Shown: in pieces, positions 51,401 through 63,924 of the stretch
Layout of the letters: each line of letters begins with the position of its first letter
Numbering within the stretch: position 1 is the first letter of the stretch
Source: Neospora caninum Liverpool
Lineage: Eukaryota > Apicomplexa > Conoidasida > Eucoccidiorida > Sarcocystidae
DNA: 64,000 nucleotides
Assembly (NCBI RefSeq): GCF_000208865.1
Contig: NC_018390.1
Span: 1 to 64,000 of the forward strand
Reading direction: 5' to 3'
Translations under genes and position numbers: made by a program
Notes under the pieces: model-generated
Seen by the model: the letters and a program-made list of their open reading frames with translations, nothing else
Databases searched by the model: none
Told to the model about the DNA's origin: nothing

Positions 51401-53950
51401 TTCCTTAGTCGTGTAGTCCTCGATGTGTCTGATTTGCATTGTTGTGTGCATGAATGTCCTTTGTGTCAACCGGTACTTCGAGAGCTGTCTACGCAGACAG
51501 ACCAGGCCCAGTTTCTGATGCTGTGGTTTCCGCAGAGCGCTGCTTCTTTTACGAAATAGTATTTGCTGCTCGGCCCATAGCTGGCAGTGCGACCTCCAGT
51601 CCGTCGTCCTGCCAGAAGACGTGCAGTATAAATCCACGATGCGAGCTCTGGTCATGGTATCGAGCGCACATTGGCGGCTACTGCACACACCACACAAGAA
51701 CGGCAATTCACTCTGGTTTCCGGCACCCTTACGGAGTCAGTGGGCAAAAGTCATGCCACCCTTCACTCACGTCTGTCCAGTTTCCGGTTCCAGGCAACAG
51801 TAAGCGATGCAAAATTCGCGAGATATGCTGCCCCGTGAGAGCTCGCTGTATCCAGGACCCGAAAATGCGAAGGCTCGTGGTTCTTCTTCCCTTCAAATCC
51901 AAACGATCTTGGGATAGGGTAGGCAGTGGAGCTTTATCGCGGAACTTGCGTGGCTGACGCCGAACTACGTAGACGTCAAAAGTGAGTTTTTGTCACACGT
52001 CCGGTCTTCCCGGTTTTCCTCGACATATTAGGTGTGCCCTTCTGCTCCGTTAAGTAAAAGCGGGAGACGTCATCTTTCTGCAGAATTCTTGTCCTTTTCA
52101 ACTGAAAGAAACGAAATGGGAGCCGTCCTTCCTCACTTCTCAATCAAATACTGGACTTCCAAAGGCTGGTTTTTTGTTGCTCTGCTTTTTTTTTCAGACG
52201 GGTGCTTCGTTGCCAACACCGTGTTCACTTCGAGCTCCTGTGTGATTCAGAAAGCACTCTTCTTCCATGCTCTACAGTGCCAGAAAGAATGCATGGAGCA
52301 ACACCAGCTGGGGAAACCTTGCCATCACTTTTCGTACTCTAGAATCGACCATACTTGCAGTCTGTGTTCAGACAAGCATGCGGATGACAAACATTTATGG
52401 GAGCCCTCAGTTGGCGCATACAGTGGTCCTAGGAATTGTGCAAATGGTATGCTCGGTTGCTACCCTCTAACTTTTTTGGAGTACCAGAAGAGGTGTTAGC
52501 TTCAGCTACTCTACGGTTTCGTTAGAGGGGGATCCCCAAACACGATTTTATTGATAAATTCTGTAGAGTCACAGAATATTGGTCCAGTACTACCCTGTAT
52601 CCCTGCCTACGAGCCCACAACCAGTGAATTAGTGCGTCTCCCCCTCCTCGCTGTCTCGAAACATCTTTTCAGCTCTTTCTGGATGCAAGCGATCCGTTAC
52701 CGTAATTGTGTGTGACCGTCATCTGTGCTACAGACAAATGCCATTTCAAAGATTGGAACTACGACGGTTACGAGCTTCCCGGTCCCAGGCATGGCCTTCC
52801 TGCCGACTGCCAGGAAGCGTGCAACAAGATAGAAGGTTGTGATTACTTCTCGTGGTCTGCCACCAGGTACTCCGGTTTCTGCAGGTGAGAGGTGGACTTG
52901 TTTCATCCGGACGTCCTGTCGGCTCATCACAACGCGTTATTGACCAAGGAACTCGGTGCCATGTTCTGGGAAATTCTACATACACTTTAACAACAGCGAG
53001 CCTATGGAAGTGTGTAGAGTTTTGTCTAAGAGAGACTTGCACTCCCATCCCCTCAGGTACCACTCAAAGGAAGCGGTTCCAGTGAAATTAAAATGGGGCG
53101 TTGCGGGCCCGCGGGTGTGCAGCTCCCAACCAGCGCAGCCGTCGGTGGTGTCGCCCTTTGATGATACCAGTAAGTTTTGCACTCAGGCTTCCTCTTATCA
53201 ATCCCGTTAGTGGTTTTTCCTGACTGGAATAACAGCTATTGATGTGTGTCTCCAAGACGAAACTACCGACTGGGTGGTTTTCATGTGCGGCAGTCTCAGG
53301 TGAATACATCGTCAAGGAAGTATTTGTGCTAATTTTAGTATCTTCTACCGCTTTAACAATCCTCGGTACACACTTGGTTGCATCATCGGAAGATTATGCC
53401 CTAATCTTTTGTGCTTCGTTGTCGAATGTACGCAGGTAGCTGCTTTGCTCTGAACGCGGTGTACCTACATCACAGCTGCGTGGCAAAAGGGCAGTTTGCG
53501 CATGCACGGTCTTGTCAGGCAGCCTGCGACAGCATCCGTGACTCTGCTTTCTCTTCTTTCCTTCCGGCCGGAGCATGCATTCGATGCACATCTGAAGCGG
53601 CTGCTCTATTTCCTACCCTAATGTGGAATGCCATCAGTGGCAGACGAGACTGCACTACCCTTCCCGTCACTCCCCTATACTCCAGTGGTCCGAATCCGCC
53701 TTTTTTGCCAGGATTCCCCCCGTCTTCCGCACTGACCTACCTGGGGGTGCCCGTGTATCCGTTGCCTCTTGTACAATCACCAATGCCTGTTCTTACGCCC
53801 ATGTACCTCCAACAGTCGCAAGGCCCATCGGCGACCAGTTCGGTACCGGGCCAGTGGACTGACGCATCGTGGCTTACTATGCCTCATGTTTACAACCAAA
53901 TGGAATGGTGGACCAAGTCCCAACTGGATACATTGCACACCGAAAAGTAG
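42483..53950 (+). CDS. Giant secreted multi-PAN-module protein, 32 exons
   Basis: The exons read as 42483-42574, 42679-42710, 42834-43058, 43217-43376, 43548-43663, 43844-44140, 44508-44726, 44845-45007, 45190-45287, 45444-45674, 45823-45973, 46150-46256, 46373-46591, 46785-46944, 47079-47182, 47379-47606, 47869-48037, 48220-48314, 48480-48695, 48843-48993, 49124-49227, 49649-49873, 49975-50134, 50284-50387, 50500-50736, 50893-51067, 51285-51376, 51536-51799, 52198-52446, 52734-52884, 53057-53169 and 53436-53950. Every junction is GT-AG and agrees in phase, giving about 1873 residues with no stop. Residues 1-22 are a signal peptide (MPLRVLLWAVCLSVILGF). About 21 PAN/apple-like modules follow in two types. 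Type B sits in one phase 1-1 exon and has a CxxC pair. Type A is split over two exons by a phase-2 intron just after its G-x-C. The tail after the last module is Pro-rich (about 53650-53860) with no membrane anchor. PAN modules suggest glycan or protein binding, so an adhesin or extracellular matrix role is inferred. Confidence 0.9.
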
Positions 53951-55614
53951 CTGCCATGAAATATCATGCAACTAGAGTACGCGTTATGGCGTGAAAACAG
54001 ATCCAGGTTCCTGAACTGGTGAAATCAAGGGGATCTTCCGTGTTGACAGCCGCATTCCCACTTCCCAGAAATGTGCATCTGCTGCACTGTAAGCTGCACT
54101 CGCTTTGTTTTGTGCAACAGGAGTTTCGTCTTAGGGGACAAATCGGTCATCTTGTCATGCTGCGAACTGTTTGTGACAACACATATTCAAGCTGAAGTCT
54201 CACAGAGACTCACATTCCATTTGCTCTGCAATCTCATCAAAACTGCTGGGTTCACGAATTATCCTGCATTGTCAGGGGTCATAAGGGAAGCTAAAGGATG
54301 AGAACTCCCAGGGAGAATTCCGAATTCCCAGTCTCGACCTGTACGATGGTGATTTCATTATGCCGAAAGTGATCACTGAAACTTAAGTAAGTTCACGTCT
54401 GCAATGCCTAGTTTTGGGGGATCGTCCACATTGTCATGGGATGAGGATGAGAGATGTGGCAGAACTTTGCTGAATACTCTTGAAGAATAAATGCGCAGAT
54501 TATTCTACAACGAACATGTGGCTGTGGCTCCTTGGGGCGGCTGCGGCACCAAACCTTTCGCCTGAGCAGTGTTGCCACAGGAGATAGATGAACTGAGTGC
54601 TGTCGCTCTTGAACCATCACGGTCACAAGAGAATACCTTTTTTTTAAAAAAAAGACAGCAAGTGCAGTAACCAGATTCCGTCCGTCAGTACGATACGCCG
54701 AAGTTCATATTCACAAATTCACAATCGAGTTAACGGACATGCGTTGTTCATACAATCTAAGCACAGATGGCGTTAACGTGCTTCGTGGCACGTTTTTAGT
54801 CCACACAAAGAAGGCCGAAGGCTTTAGACCGTTTCGGTTTCACCGGGGCAAACGCACACTGGCGTGGCACTCACGTGCGTAGCAGCAGGAGACAATACTG
54901 CGGCCCGTCCCGATTCTCTAGTGGGGGATCTCGTGTGTGTGCATCTCAATAAAGTCGGACGAGAGAGAATGAATCCTGGTATGAGCCGCTTTTCCACACA
55001 GTGATGCGATGGAGGAAATGTACATCGACGAGTGCCTACATCAACTGCGGGGCTAGTGGCCTTGCTCACGTTGGAGTTGCCTAGAAACTGCTATCATACG
55101 CAATTACTGGGGATTCTTGAAGCGTGAAATGATGCACGGAGATTGTGGTAATTGATCCAAGTGAATTTCCTGGCTGTAGACACAAGTAAGGAGTGAAGTT
55201 GAGGAAGATAGATTCGTTGCCTGGGGTTGCTTCCGGTAGAAACCGCTTCGTGGGACTCGACCGGCCTCCTGCTTCAACGGTAGCTCTCTGCGGGTCACAC
55301 TGGGACCAGGCTGCCTAGCGCTTAACAAGTGTGTCGCATCATTCAGGTTAACAAAAACTAATTACGTGCCATAGCGTAGATGTTGTGGCGAAAAGATTGC
55401 ACAATGAATTGATTTTGACATATACGCTGTAATGAAACGCACCGCCAGCGCGGGATGAAGGCGTTGCAGCCTGGGTGGTGTCCGCCCGTGCGTCGCCGGC
55501 GCGGACGGCCAGGTTCCTGAAGTGCAGGGTAGAAAGACGCCGGCTCTCTCATTTCATATTTTTGTTTGCTTTTCTGTTCATACTGAACTCTTTTTCTATT
55601 TGGACGATTCAAAG
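53951..55614. other. Intergenic, no gene recognised
   Basis: About 1.66 kb between the end of the PAN-module gene and the glutaredoxin start, with no supported gene. Promoter sequence for the glutaredoxin is expected at its right end. Confidence 0.5.
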
Positions 55615-57119
55615 ATGGCGATGACGTTGACAAGCGAAGCCCAAGTCGCCGAATGGAGTGATGGGCTTATCCAACAGCACAAAGTTGTTGTGTTTTCCAA
55701 GAGGTGTGTACTGGTGTGTCAAAAACAGAAGAAACCTGAGATAGCTGAGCCCGAGATCTTTATTTTCCTCACTGACCCACAAACTTTTTTTTCCTAGAGA
55801 AGCCTGTCATTTGCCCGTGCACACTTGTCTCCCCATTTTTTCTCGTGTTGAGAGGCCTACATCAATTGACCCTCCCCTCATGCATGAGCTTTCCCAGTTC
55901 GAGCTGCCGGTCTATCGTACAAAGAAAGTTCATCCCTTCTGTTCCTGCAGCCTGTCGTGTATGGTCCCTTATTGGTATGTAGCGGTCTGTGGGGCACCCG
56001 TTCGGCACCCTCCCACATTTGCCACAGAGATGAATTAATTCTTTTGTCTGTCTCGTGCAACTGCAGCCATTGCCCCTATTGCCGAAGAGCGATCGAGGTG
56101 CTTCAGTCTGTCAAAGCGAAAGACGTGGTGAGTAGATATGAGTCCCGAAAACTCTGGTAGTGTTTAAACTAAGACGTCCTGTAGGTACCAACCATACGCG
56201 GTTACATGATGCCCGTGTGTGCTAGGTTTGATAAAGAGAGGTTCCTGGTCTTTCCACAAGTTCCGTGGATCACAGGCCTTATGCAAGACTCCGGTCTTGG
56301 ACTGGCCTTGTCAACACGTAGGAACGTCACGCCTTCTAGCAGTACCCTCTCAGATACGTCACTAGCGACATTCTACCAGGAAAAGGCACTTTTGCGTTGC
56401 ACCTCAAGTGTTTTATGGAGTAACAACCATTATGATCTTGCCTGATGCCATGGGAAGAGACTTGTTCATCTTTGCTGCTTGCCATCTAGCTCGTTAAAAC
56501 TCGCTTGGAAGCATCGTTTCATAGTCTTCCATCGTAACTATGTCAGATATTTTTGGTGCTACGGCGTGGGTCTGCCGACGGCCTCGTTTTCTCAGCATGT
56601 CGAGCAAATTGAAGATAGCCCTTACATGGATGCCATCCAAGACTATATGAAGCAGAAGACGGGAGCCCGCTCAGTCCCTCGCGTTTTCATCGGGGGTGAG
56701 TTTCTGGGAGGCGGAGATGACACGGTAAGCGTATGCGGAAGTAAATGATACACGGCGTGCTGGTGCATGCTCGTAGACTGGAATTCGCAGTTTCCCTTCC
56801 TTTACGTAATGAGTGGATTCCAAAGCTTAAAGTGAAAGATGAACTACAGATGGACGTTCTTGAATCACACAGGCAACAACAGGAGAGCGTTGGGGGCCGT
56901 GTGCAGAAGTATGAAAGAGTGGAGCACGTCGAGTATGGCGTAGGGCGCAGGAATGGGACCCTGCTACATGTGCCGTTATGACCCTCTTCCCTTGTACACC
57001 AACATTCCGAGGATCCCCATCTTGGGGTTGGTTCTTGATGTCTTTTTATTATGTCCCAGGCGCGTGCCAAGGCTGATGGCACCCTCGTAGAGAAGCTTCG
57101 AGCAGCTGGAGCTCTGTAA
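55615..57119 (+). CDS. GRX: Dithiol glutaredoxin (four exons)
   Basis: Four exons, 55615-55703, 56067-56127, 56596-56724 and 57060-57119, with GT-AG introns and consistent phases, giving 112 residues, the normal size for a single-domain glutaredoxin. The active site CPYC is formed right after the first junction (VVFSK, then SHCPYCRRA). The cis-proline region (SVPRVFIGGEF) and the GGGDD glutathione-contact motif are in exon 3, and the C-terminal helix ends in LRAAGAL. It uses glutathione to reduce protein disulfides and glutathione mixed disulfides. The CPYC site marks the class I dithiol type rather than the monothiol CGFS iron-sulfur type. There is no targeting sequence, so cytosol is likely. 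The ATG at 55615 is preceded by an in-frame open stretch, but alignment with the family starts about there. Confidence 0.93.
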
Positions 57120-59782
57120 TCAAATATTGACGAAAGAACGCACAGGTTGGGTAGCTAACAAAATCAAGAGTGTTGCTGCAATCCTGGACGAATTGTTTAG
57201 TCGTGTGCATGTTCCACATGCACTGTCATTTTCTAATGTTTTGATGTTTCTGAACCGGAGACAAAAACTTGGCCTCGTGGATCAGAGACTGTACGGGGTG
57301 TTTATGTTCATGCTCCCTGCGTAAAGGTTTAGGTGACATTAGTAGTCGAATTTCAAAAAATTACCGTCGCGTTTATCGCCCTGCGTGGGACAGACAATTG
57401 CCCCAGAGGAAGCTCCACCAAAACGGCATTCACAAACGGCTAACTGCTAGATGGGATTTAGTATGACGAACACATACTTTATTCACTCCTTCCAAGGAGT
57501 TTTCATGTCTGTCGAGTTCCTGCTTTTGAGAGATTCGTTCTGACCTAAAGTTCGTCGTTTGGGTTTCGAGCTTTCAAGCGCTGTGCGTGGGGTAGAAAGA
57601 TGTGCCTGAATAGTTTTATGGTATCTGTTTTCGTGAGCAACGAATTTTCTCATAGACAGAGGCATTGGAAGCGCATCATTTGTTTGTTGAGTTCCCTATT
57701 CTTCATTCCAGAAAGGAAGACACAAGGATAAGGAATTTTTTTCGGGACGGAGGCGGAGCTAGCAGCACACTGCTTTGTCAGCTGAGTGGAAAGCTATCAC
57801 CGGATTTGCGTATCATTGGGACAGACTAGTTTGCTAGAGGTGTTTTCTGCAAACGGATCTAGTGTGGGCAAATCCTGGCCCGGTTGCCATTTTTTCCACG
57901 GGAGCTGCCGTCTCTCGCGTGTACGGTATAAAGGCAGGCATAGGGAACGTAAGAAATTCCAGACAAAAGCAATTGCAGGTGGGCACCTCTCGCCACATTT
58001 GCTGGCTACAGTGCTCTTTTGCTTTTTCAGGGAAACTGCCGCTTTCAATCTTCAAATCTTGAAGGCCATATCTAGATATACTTGAACGAGAGTCTTGCCG
58101 AGAGGGCGGGTAGTTGGGAACTTGTTCGATCATCATAACTTGTGACGTTCCTCTGTTCTGCAGTCGCACAACGCTACTCACAGGAAGTTTGAACGTACCG
58201 TATTTTTTTAGGAGGCTCCCTGCACCTGTATATCGAGCCCTCTGTTCATCGAGGGGGGGCAGCATCGCGAGCGTTTCAGAACATATGACAGACTATTCTG
58301 CGCGATTTCTGCGGCTCGCCTACTGGGGGAGAAAGTTCAAGGGTGACGCAAACATTTTGACTAATTAGAGTTTCGGGATACCTGGGCCTTGTTACTTGCG
58401 GTCAAGAACGACTAACTGTTGCGCGAAATTGACACCGTTCGACATGGCGATCATACTCCTTTTATTTTAAAATAGTTGTAGCACCAAAACAGCGATTACG
58501 CTCTGATACGAGGTTTCGATGAACAAGCTGCGGGAACGGCACCGATAAAGCTTCTACCACCACCTTTATTCACTTGCTTCATTCAAATTAGCAGATCCAC
58601 AAACGTGGCAATAACCATGTTTCTGCGAACACCGTCGACCTCAGAAGGGGATAACTGCAGTGCTTAGGCTTGCCTCCTTCATGTGGTGACGCTCTGTCAA
58701 GCTTGCCTCATTGCAGAAAATTCCCCACTGCAAGTCGCTCAGAAAGATTTGATCCCGTTTATGATTTAAAGGATGTAAAGGTGCTCAGGGTCTAACCGTC
58801 GGGCCATCTCGATCATCATATTCAACGATAATTCTATTTAAGAAACTTTTAGATAAACGACATGTGAAGAGTCGGACCAACTTTTCACGCACGACGACAA
58901 TTACCCGACGAAGATTCAAGCCAGCAACCCTGAAGAAGTGGGTTGCGGGATTGGCGTCACGTGAGTCGCTATCAATAACTGTTCCTCTGCCACCAACTTT
59001 CCCCGCACTTAGCACTGTTACTCTCCAAACAAATTGGTTTCTAGAGGTCTCTTCCAGCTGTACAAATGAGAGAATGCTGTTTGCCTATAAGGTTTCCTTT
59101 CTTCCCTTATCGATAAACCTCTACAACCCAGCTGATTGACACTGACAGTAATAGCGACAGACCACATGAACGACACTGTCAAAATGAATGTCAATCCTGT
59201 TGAGCGGGGAGGGGGGGGGGGGGGCGGGAAGGTGGCGTCCTACCGGAACTGCGGTATCAGAAGAAGCAGCGGTGTGTATGCTTTCTGATAAGATAATGAC
59301 AGATTGGTACGGGCAGTACGGCATTAGGCATGAACGAATGGCATTTGCCACTTGGCCTCTGCAAACGCGAACAAAGATACTGACAGTGAACGAGAAGCGC
59401 TTATTTGAGTGCTAACAAGTGGCGAGTAGTACATGCTAACGGCAGCTTTCTCCGCATGATGGAATAGTCGATAGGAGTACAGAAAGCGCCACCTTCCCTG
59501 CAGCTGCTTTTCTCTTGCATCCGCGCCAGGACGCTGTCGCTCACAGGAACGGCGTTACATATTTACTTTTTTGCGGGTGAAAAATTGTACTATACGCACC
59601 TTTTTAGTTCTTCGGAAAACCTGAAGTTCCAGTTAGCATGTGCCTGTATGTTATTCAAGTAAGATGAGGCACGAGGCTGCGTACAGCAGCTGGGCCGGAC
59701 CCGCCACACCTCGCTGCTTCGCTGGTATGCTTGGTTGAATTAACCCAGCCCCCCCCCCCCCAAGCTGTTATATCTAAATCCA

Positions 59783-59783
<1 letters not shown>
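57120..59783. other. No gene recognised
   Basis: About 2.7 kb after the glutaredoxin gene with short frames only. A G-rich run near 59204-59224 and a poly-C run near 59749-59762 are low-complexity sequence. Confidence 0.5.

Positions 59784-59820
<37 letters not shown>
59784..59820. repeat. (AT)n microsatellite
   Basis: A pure AT run of about 37 bases, with further AT-rich stretches up to the assembly gap. Confidence 0.9.
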
Positions 59821-59825
<5 letters not shown>

Positions 59826-59961
59826 GCGTCAAGGGATATATTGATCTATATATAAAGACATATATCTGCTTGTGTAGGCAGTGGACTACGTCAAGCTAGC
59901 CACGAGAGTCTGTCAACGACGCAGAGAATTATGTATATATATATATATGAATATTTGGTTG

Positions 59962-60061
59962 NNNNNNNNNNNNNNNNNNNNNNNNNNNNNNNNNNNNNNN
60001 NNNNNNNNNNNNNNNNNNNNNNNNNNNNNNNNNNNNNNNNNNNNNNNNNNNNNNNNNNNNN
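59962..60061. other. Assembly gap (100 N) next to poly-C
   Basis: Exactly 100 N, followed at once by about 19 C residues (60062-60080). The round size suggests a scaffold gap of unknown true length. Order and distance across it depend on the assembly. Confidence 0.98.
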
Positions 60062-60080
60062 CCCCCCCCCCCCCCCCCCC

Positions 60081-61447
60081 GGTGCCACTTAACTTCACAG
60101 CTCACTCTCAAGGAGGATGAAGGGGATTTGGGTATTTTCAATATTTGGATCGACCGTGCAAGAGTTTTATTGCGGGAATACGTAGTCCACAAAGAAGCCT
60201 TCGCACAACCAAGGCAAGAAGTCCGAATCCGAAGCCCTCAGAAAGCAATAAACAGTCTCTTTCCCCTAGCCATCCCGACGTGAAACACGGACAGGTGCCT
60301 TTACGGGCCCTCCGACTCTGCAGCGAGTTTTCACCTTCTTCCAGGAGGGCGTTCCGCTGCGGAACGCTTACCATGCTACAGAGACGCTCTCTCAACCGAG
60401 TCTCTGGATGAGCAGCATCACTTGCATATGTAGTGCTAGAGAAAAAATTTCACGGGAAGCACCCCTCGGTTTTACCGAAAGTACCGACCGACAACACCCG
60501 GCTTAGATGCGCGCCTCTTGCATTGCGCCGATGCGCTCGCATTGTCGCTCTCTGGCTGATGAAAAGGTGAGGCTTTCGGACGACCAAAATGGAACGGCGG
60601 AATGCAAGAAAGGGACACGAGGGACTAGGAGCTCACGTCAATGAGCAGCATTGCTGGTAGGTTGCAGCTTCGGAGCGCGCTTCGAATATCACGGGGTCAC
60701 CACGTCCTTCACAAGAGTCCCACCCATGTTTTTGTCGACGCACGAATCAAGGCCTAAATGTGCTAAGCAACAGGCCAAGGTGCCCCCTCGTGGACACTGG
60801 AAGGCCGGGTGACGCATGCCACATTGTCTGCCAAAGAAAATCAACAAGGAGGGGTCGTTCTCCCATCCACCTGGGTCTTGGTTTTCCGACAAGAACTAGA
60901 GATGGAAGGCATACCACGGCATCCCTGCCCTACAAAGGGGTAAAAGAATAAACGCCGCAGACACTCGATCTACGTAGGTTGCTAGCCTGCGACAACCCTG
61001 AATATTTTCAGATATCCTCTGCTTTCTCTGTTACTGCAGAGTAATGTCAGTACATGCTTTCCCTAGCTGTTACAACACACCTAGTCTCCCGTGTCATTCC
61101 AACTTCTCCAGAAGCAGAAGTTGCGGAAGTGCGAGTCGACCGTCCTCTTTTTCGAGCGGCTCTTTCACTGTTCCATTGCCCAGATTCTCGCCTTCCCGCC
61201 TCGCAACACATGTCGCGCTGGTGCTTTAGTGAACAAGACACAGAAACCCCGCGATCCCAAGCCGAAAACGTTTCACCCACGTGACACGGGGGTTGTCAGC
61301 TACCGGTCAGACCCATCACGGGCAGCATCTGCAGAGAAGTCCGCGCCCGTGTGCAACCGGGGATGGCTGATAGCCACGGCACCAGCCGTCTTGCGGCTGC
61401 TGGACATTCTCCTCACATGGCAGAAAAATCACCCCCCTGCGCACAAT
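60081..61447. other. No gene recognised
   Basis: Between the gap and the 3' end of the PA2G4-type gene. Short frames on both strands, none assignable; the right end should include the PA2G4 3' UTR. Confidence 0.5.
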
Positions 61448-63924
61448 CTAAGCGTTTCCTCCATCTTCCTTCTTCTCCACCTGCGCCTTCTTCTTCAGTT
61501 TCTTCGGATTCACCGAAACGGCTAGCAATGCCTTTAGGCTTTCATCCTCAACTGTGTGACTGCTATCCAATTCCTTCTCGTACAGCAAGGGGAGACCGGT
61601 GACCTGCACGGAAAAGATTCAATGCCCCGTCAGAAAAACGAAAAACAATGCATGGCTCCATCGCAGACGACAGATGCACTATCGTCGACCTTTCTGAACC
61701 GGCTCGCATGCCCTTCCCGATACCACAACACAGTCACACAGATGGGCACCCCCTACTCTATGTACGACTATGTCACTATATATGCGATTTCTATACATAA
61801 ATGTGCATACTTTTGTGCATGTGTGTAGCAAGACATACTCCGTAATTTACATCAAGCTATGTCGGCAGTCCATGCCACGAAAGCGAGCAGTGTTCTCCTG
61901 GTTGGCGCAAATGCCACAGTTTGGACTACTCCGAATGAAGGGAAGAAACGAAGCAAGGTTGACCTGGTGTTTGCATTCACATGCTTTGACCGACGATCTG
62001 TTTGCACACGGCAGAAGTCCCTCACCTTCTTTGTGCCCGTGGGGAGGAGGAGGAGAGTGAATTTGAACTGGGCTACGAATTCGCCTGGTTTCTCTGTAAA
62101 GAGGAAAATCAGACAAAGTTGCGAGAGACTACTGTCAGGAACATGAGGAAACATGGCGGCATGTGCCATCCGACAACGGCGGGCTTTAGATCGAAGAAAA
62201 GATTTCTTCCAATATGTGGGAGAACAGATGTGCAGGATGTGCTCTACAGTGGAAAGCAATAGATTCCACATGTTGACCTTTATCACATTTTCGGAAATTT
62301 CGCAATCGAGAAGCGATGCTAACGCAACTGCTGTCCAATCTTCCATTCCTCTGCGCACCTGTCATAACGGGGTACGGGTGAAGGAGCTCGTGGCGCATCG
62401 CTTCCGCAACGCCAACCTTGCATGCTCTGTCGTCTGAGAAGCCGCGAAGCGAAAATGGCAGTGTCGGGTATTCTGAGACCACACACACACACACACAGAG
62501 GGTAACGGGCCTTCATCCAGAACGGGAGGTGGTCCTTTTTTTTATGAACAGCCTTTGCCAACCAGAGCGACGTCAAGCGACACCCGGGAAAAACTTCTTT
62601 TCCATTAAACCAAGTCTTCCCTCATGATGGCGGTAACCAGATACATACCCTCGCCACTCTGAAAGTCAGTCACGCGTTATGTGTGAAAACCCACACCCCA
62701 ACATTGAGGCCTCGATCCCTTCCACTTCTTTACGGAGGACACTGTATCTTTTCTTTGTACTACACCCTACATTGGGGGTTCAAAAGCCGTTTTCCCCTTC
62801 CCGGCTAAGCATGCCTTTTCTGTGGAGCACACTTCCCTTCTCGCCATTAGTATGATCTCAAAGCTACATCATTTTCTCTTGGCCCTACCCCTGCCTTCTG
62901 CTACGTGCTCTTCTCACCAGCGTTTGTGCGTCCGGCCTCTTCATCTTCCGGCTACTTCTCACCCGAGCCACGGCTTGGCAAAAAGACATTTCCTCCATGA
63001 AAAAACAGGTGTGACTTACTATTTTGCACTTCACTCATGAAGTGCCGCCCAAGTTGAGACTTGAGGATGTACGTGCGGTCGACAGCCCTCTTGTACACTG
63101 TCGGTTTGATTGCTGCGTCTCTTGCCTTGCCTTCGCCTGCACACATACGTAGCGTGAATCGACAAACCCAACGGTCAACTGTTAGAAACACGTTTATATA
63201 CACCGACACAACAAAGAGAGACTCTACCAGTTCACCAGCCCTGTGCTGTGATGCGGGACTTACCGGATGAGATGACGATGTCGACACCGTACACTTCATT
63301 CGGTTCGAACTCAAACTCTTCCGGCTGAACAGGTGCCACAGCAGGGGTAAGGCAAACACCAGATGTGTGACGAAGCCGAGGGTGTGCCTGCATGGCTGAT
63401 GTATCGGCCAGATGCACGCAGAGAACAAATCTCCGTCAAATAACGGACCACACCGCGTCAATATCGGCCTAATGCGTGGTGAATGCGTGGTGCGGCAAAT
63501 TGGAGGCGCACCCCCTGAGTCCATTTGAGCAAAGGAGTTGCTCGCCAGAGCACATCCTACGTCAAGAATTCGACATCCGCATTGCCTCATTTCACGTGCC
63601 CCGGCGGACGTTGCTGGGGATTGCGTGCCTCGTTTGCTGGGAGATATGCTAAAATCTCATGCTGGCAACCTCAGATTGTCGGGCTTTTACCTGTGACTCA
63701 TTTAACCTTTTCGCGTACAAACACAAGGACACACGTGTACGGACGCATGCACTGTTGTCTCAGCAGATGAAGCCAAACTGTCACTGAGCGTACAGATCTG
63801 GGAGTCTGAGACATGCTGTCTTCAGCCTGTGTCTCACCTCGTCTTCGCCTGGACCCGGCGTTGCGCCGGCAAAGCATTTGCTGCCCTCGATGACATATCG
63901 CTTGAGTTGGTGAGACAGGACACC
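61448..63924 (-). CDS. PA2G4: PA2G4/EBP1-type protein, 3' part (partial at right edge)
   Basis: Six exons on the minus strand join without a phase conflict: 63838-63924 (GVLSHQLKRYVIEG), 63264-63324 (EPNEVYGVDIVISSG), 63020-63136 (EGKARDAAIKPTVYKR), 62359-62472 (LPFSLRGF, then HELLHPYPV), 62026-62093 (GEFVAQFKFTLLLLPTG) and 61448-61603 (lysine-rich KKLKKKAQVEKK tail before the stop). Together they cover the C-terminal half of proliferation-associated 2G4. This is a methionine-aminopeptidase fold (M24) that has lost peptidase activity and binds RNA and ribosomes in growth control. The N-terminal half lies beyond base 64000: 63925-64000 reads as intron. No stop interrupts the exons, so the gene looks intact as far as it is visible. 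Confidence 0.9.

Noticed and set aside
59881..60192. Open frames spanning the N run
   Set aside because: They exist only because N was translated as unknown residues.
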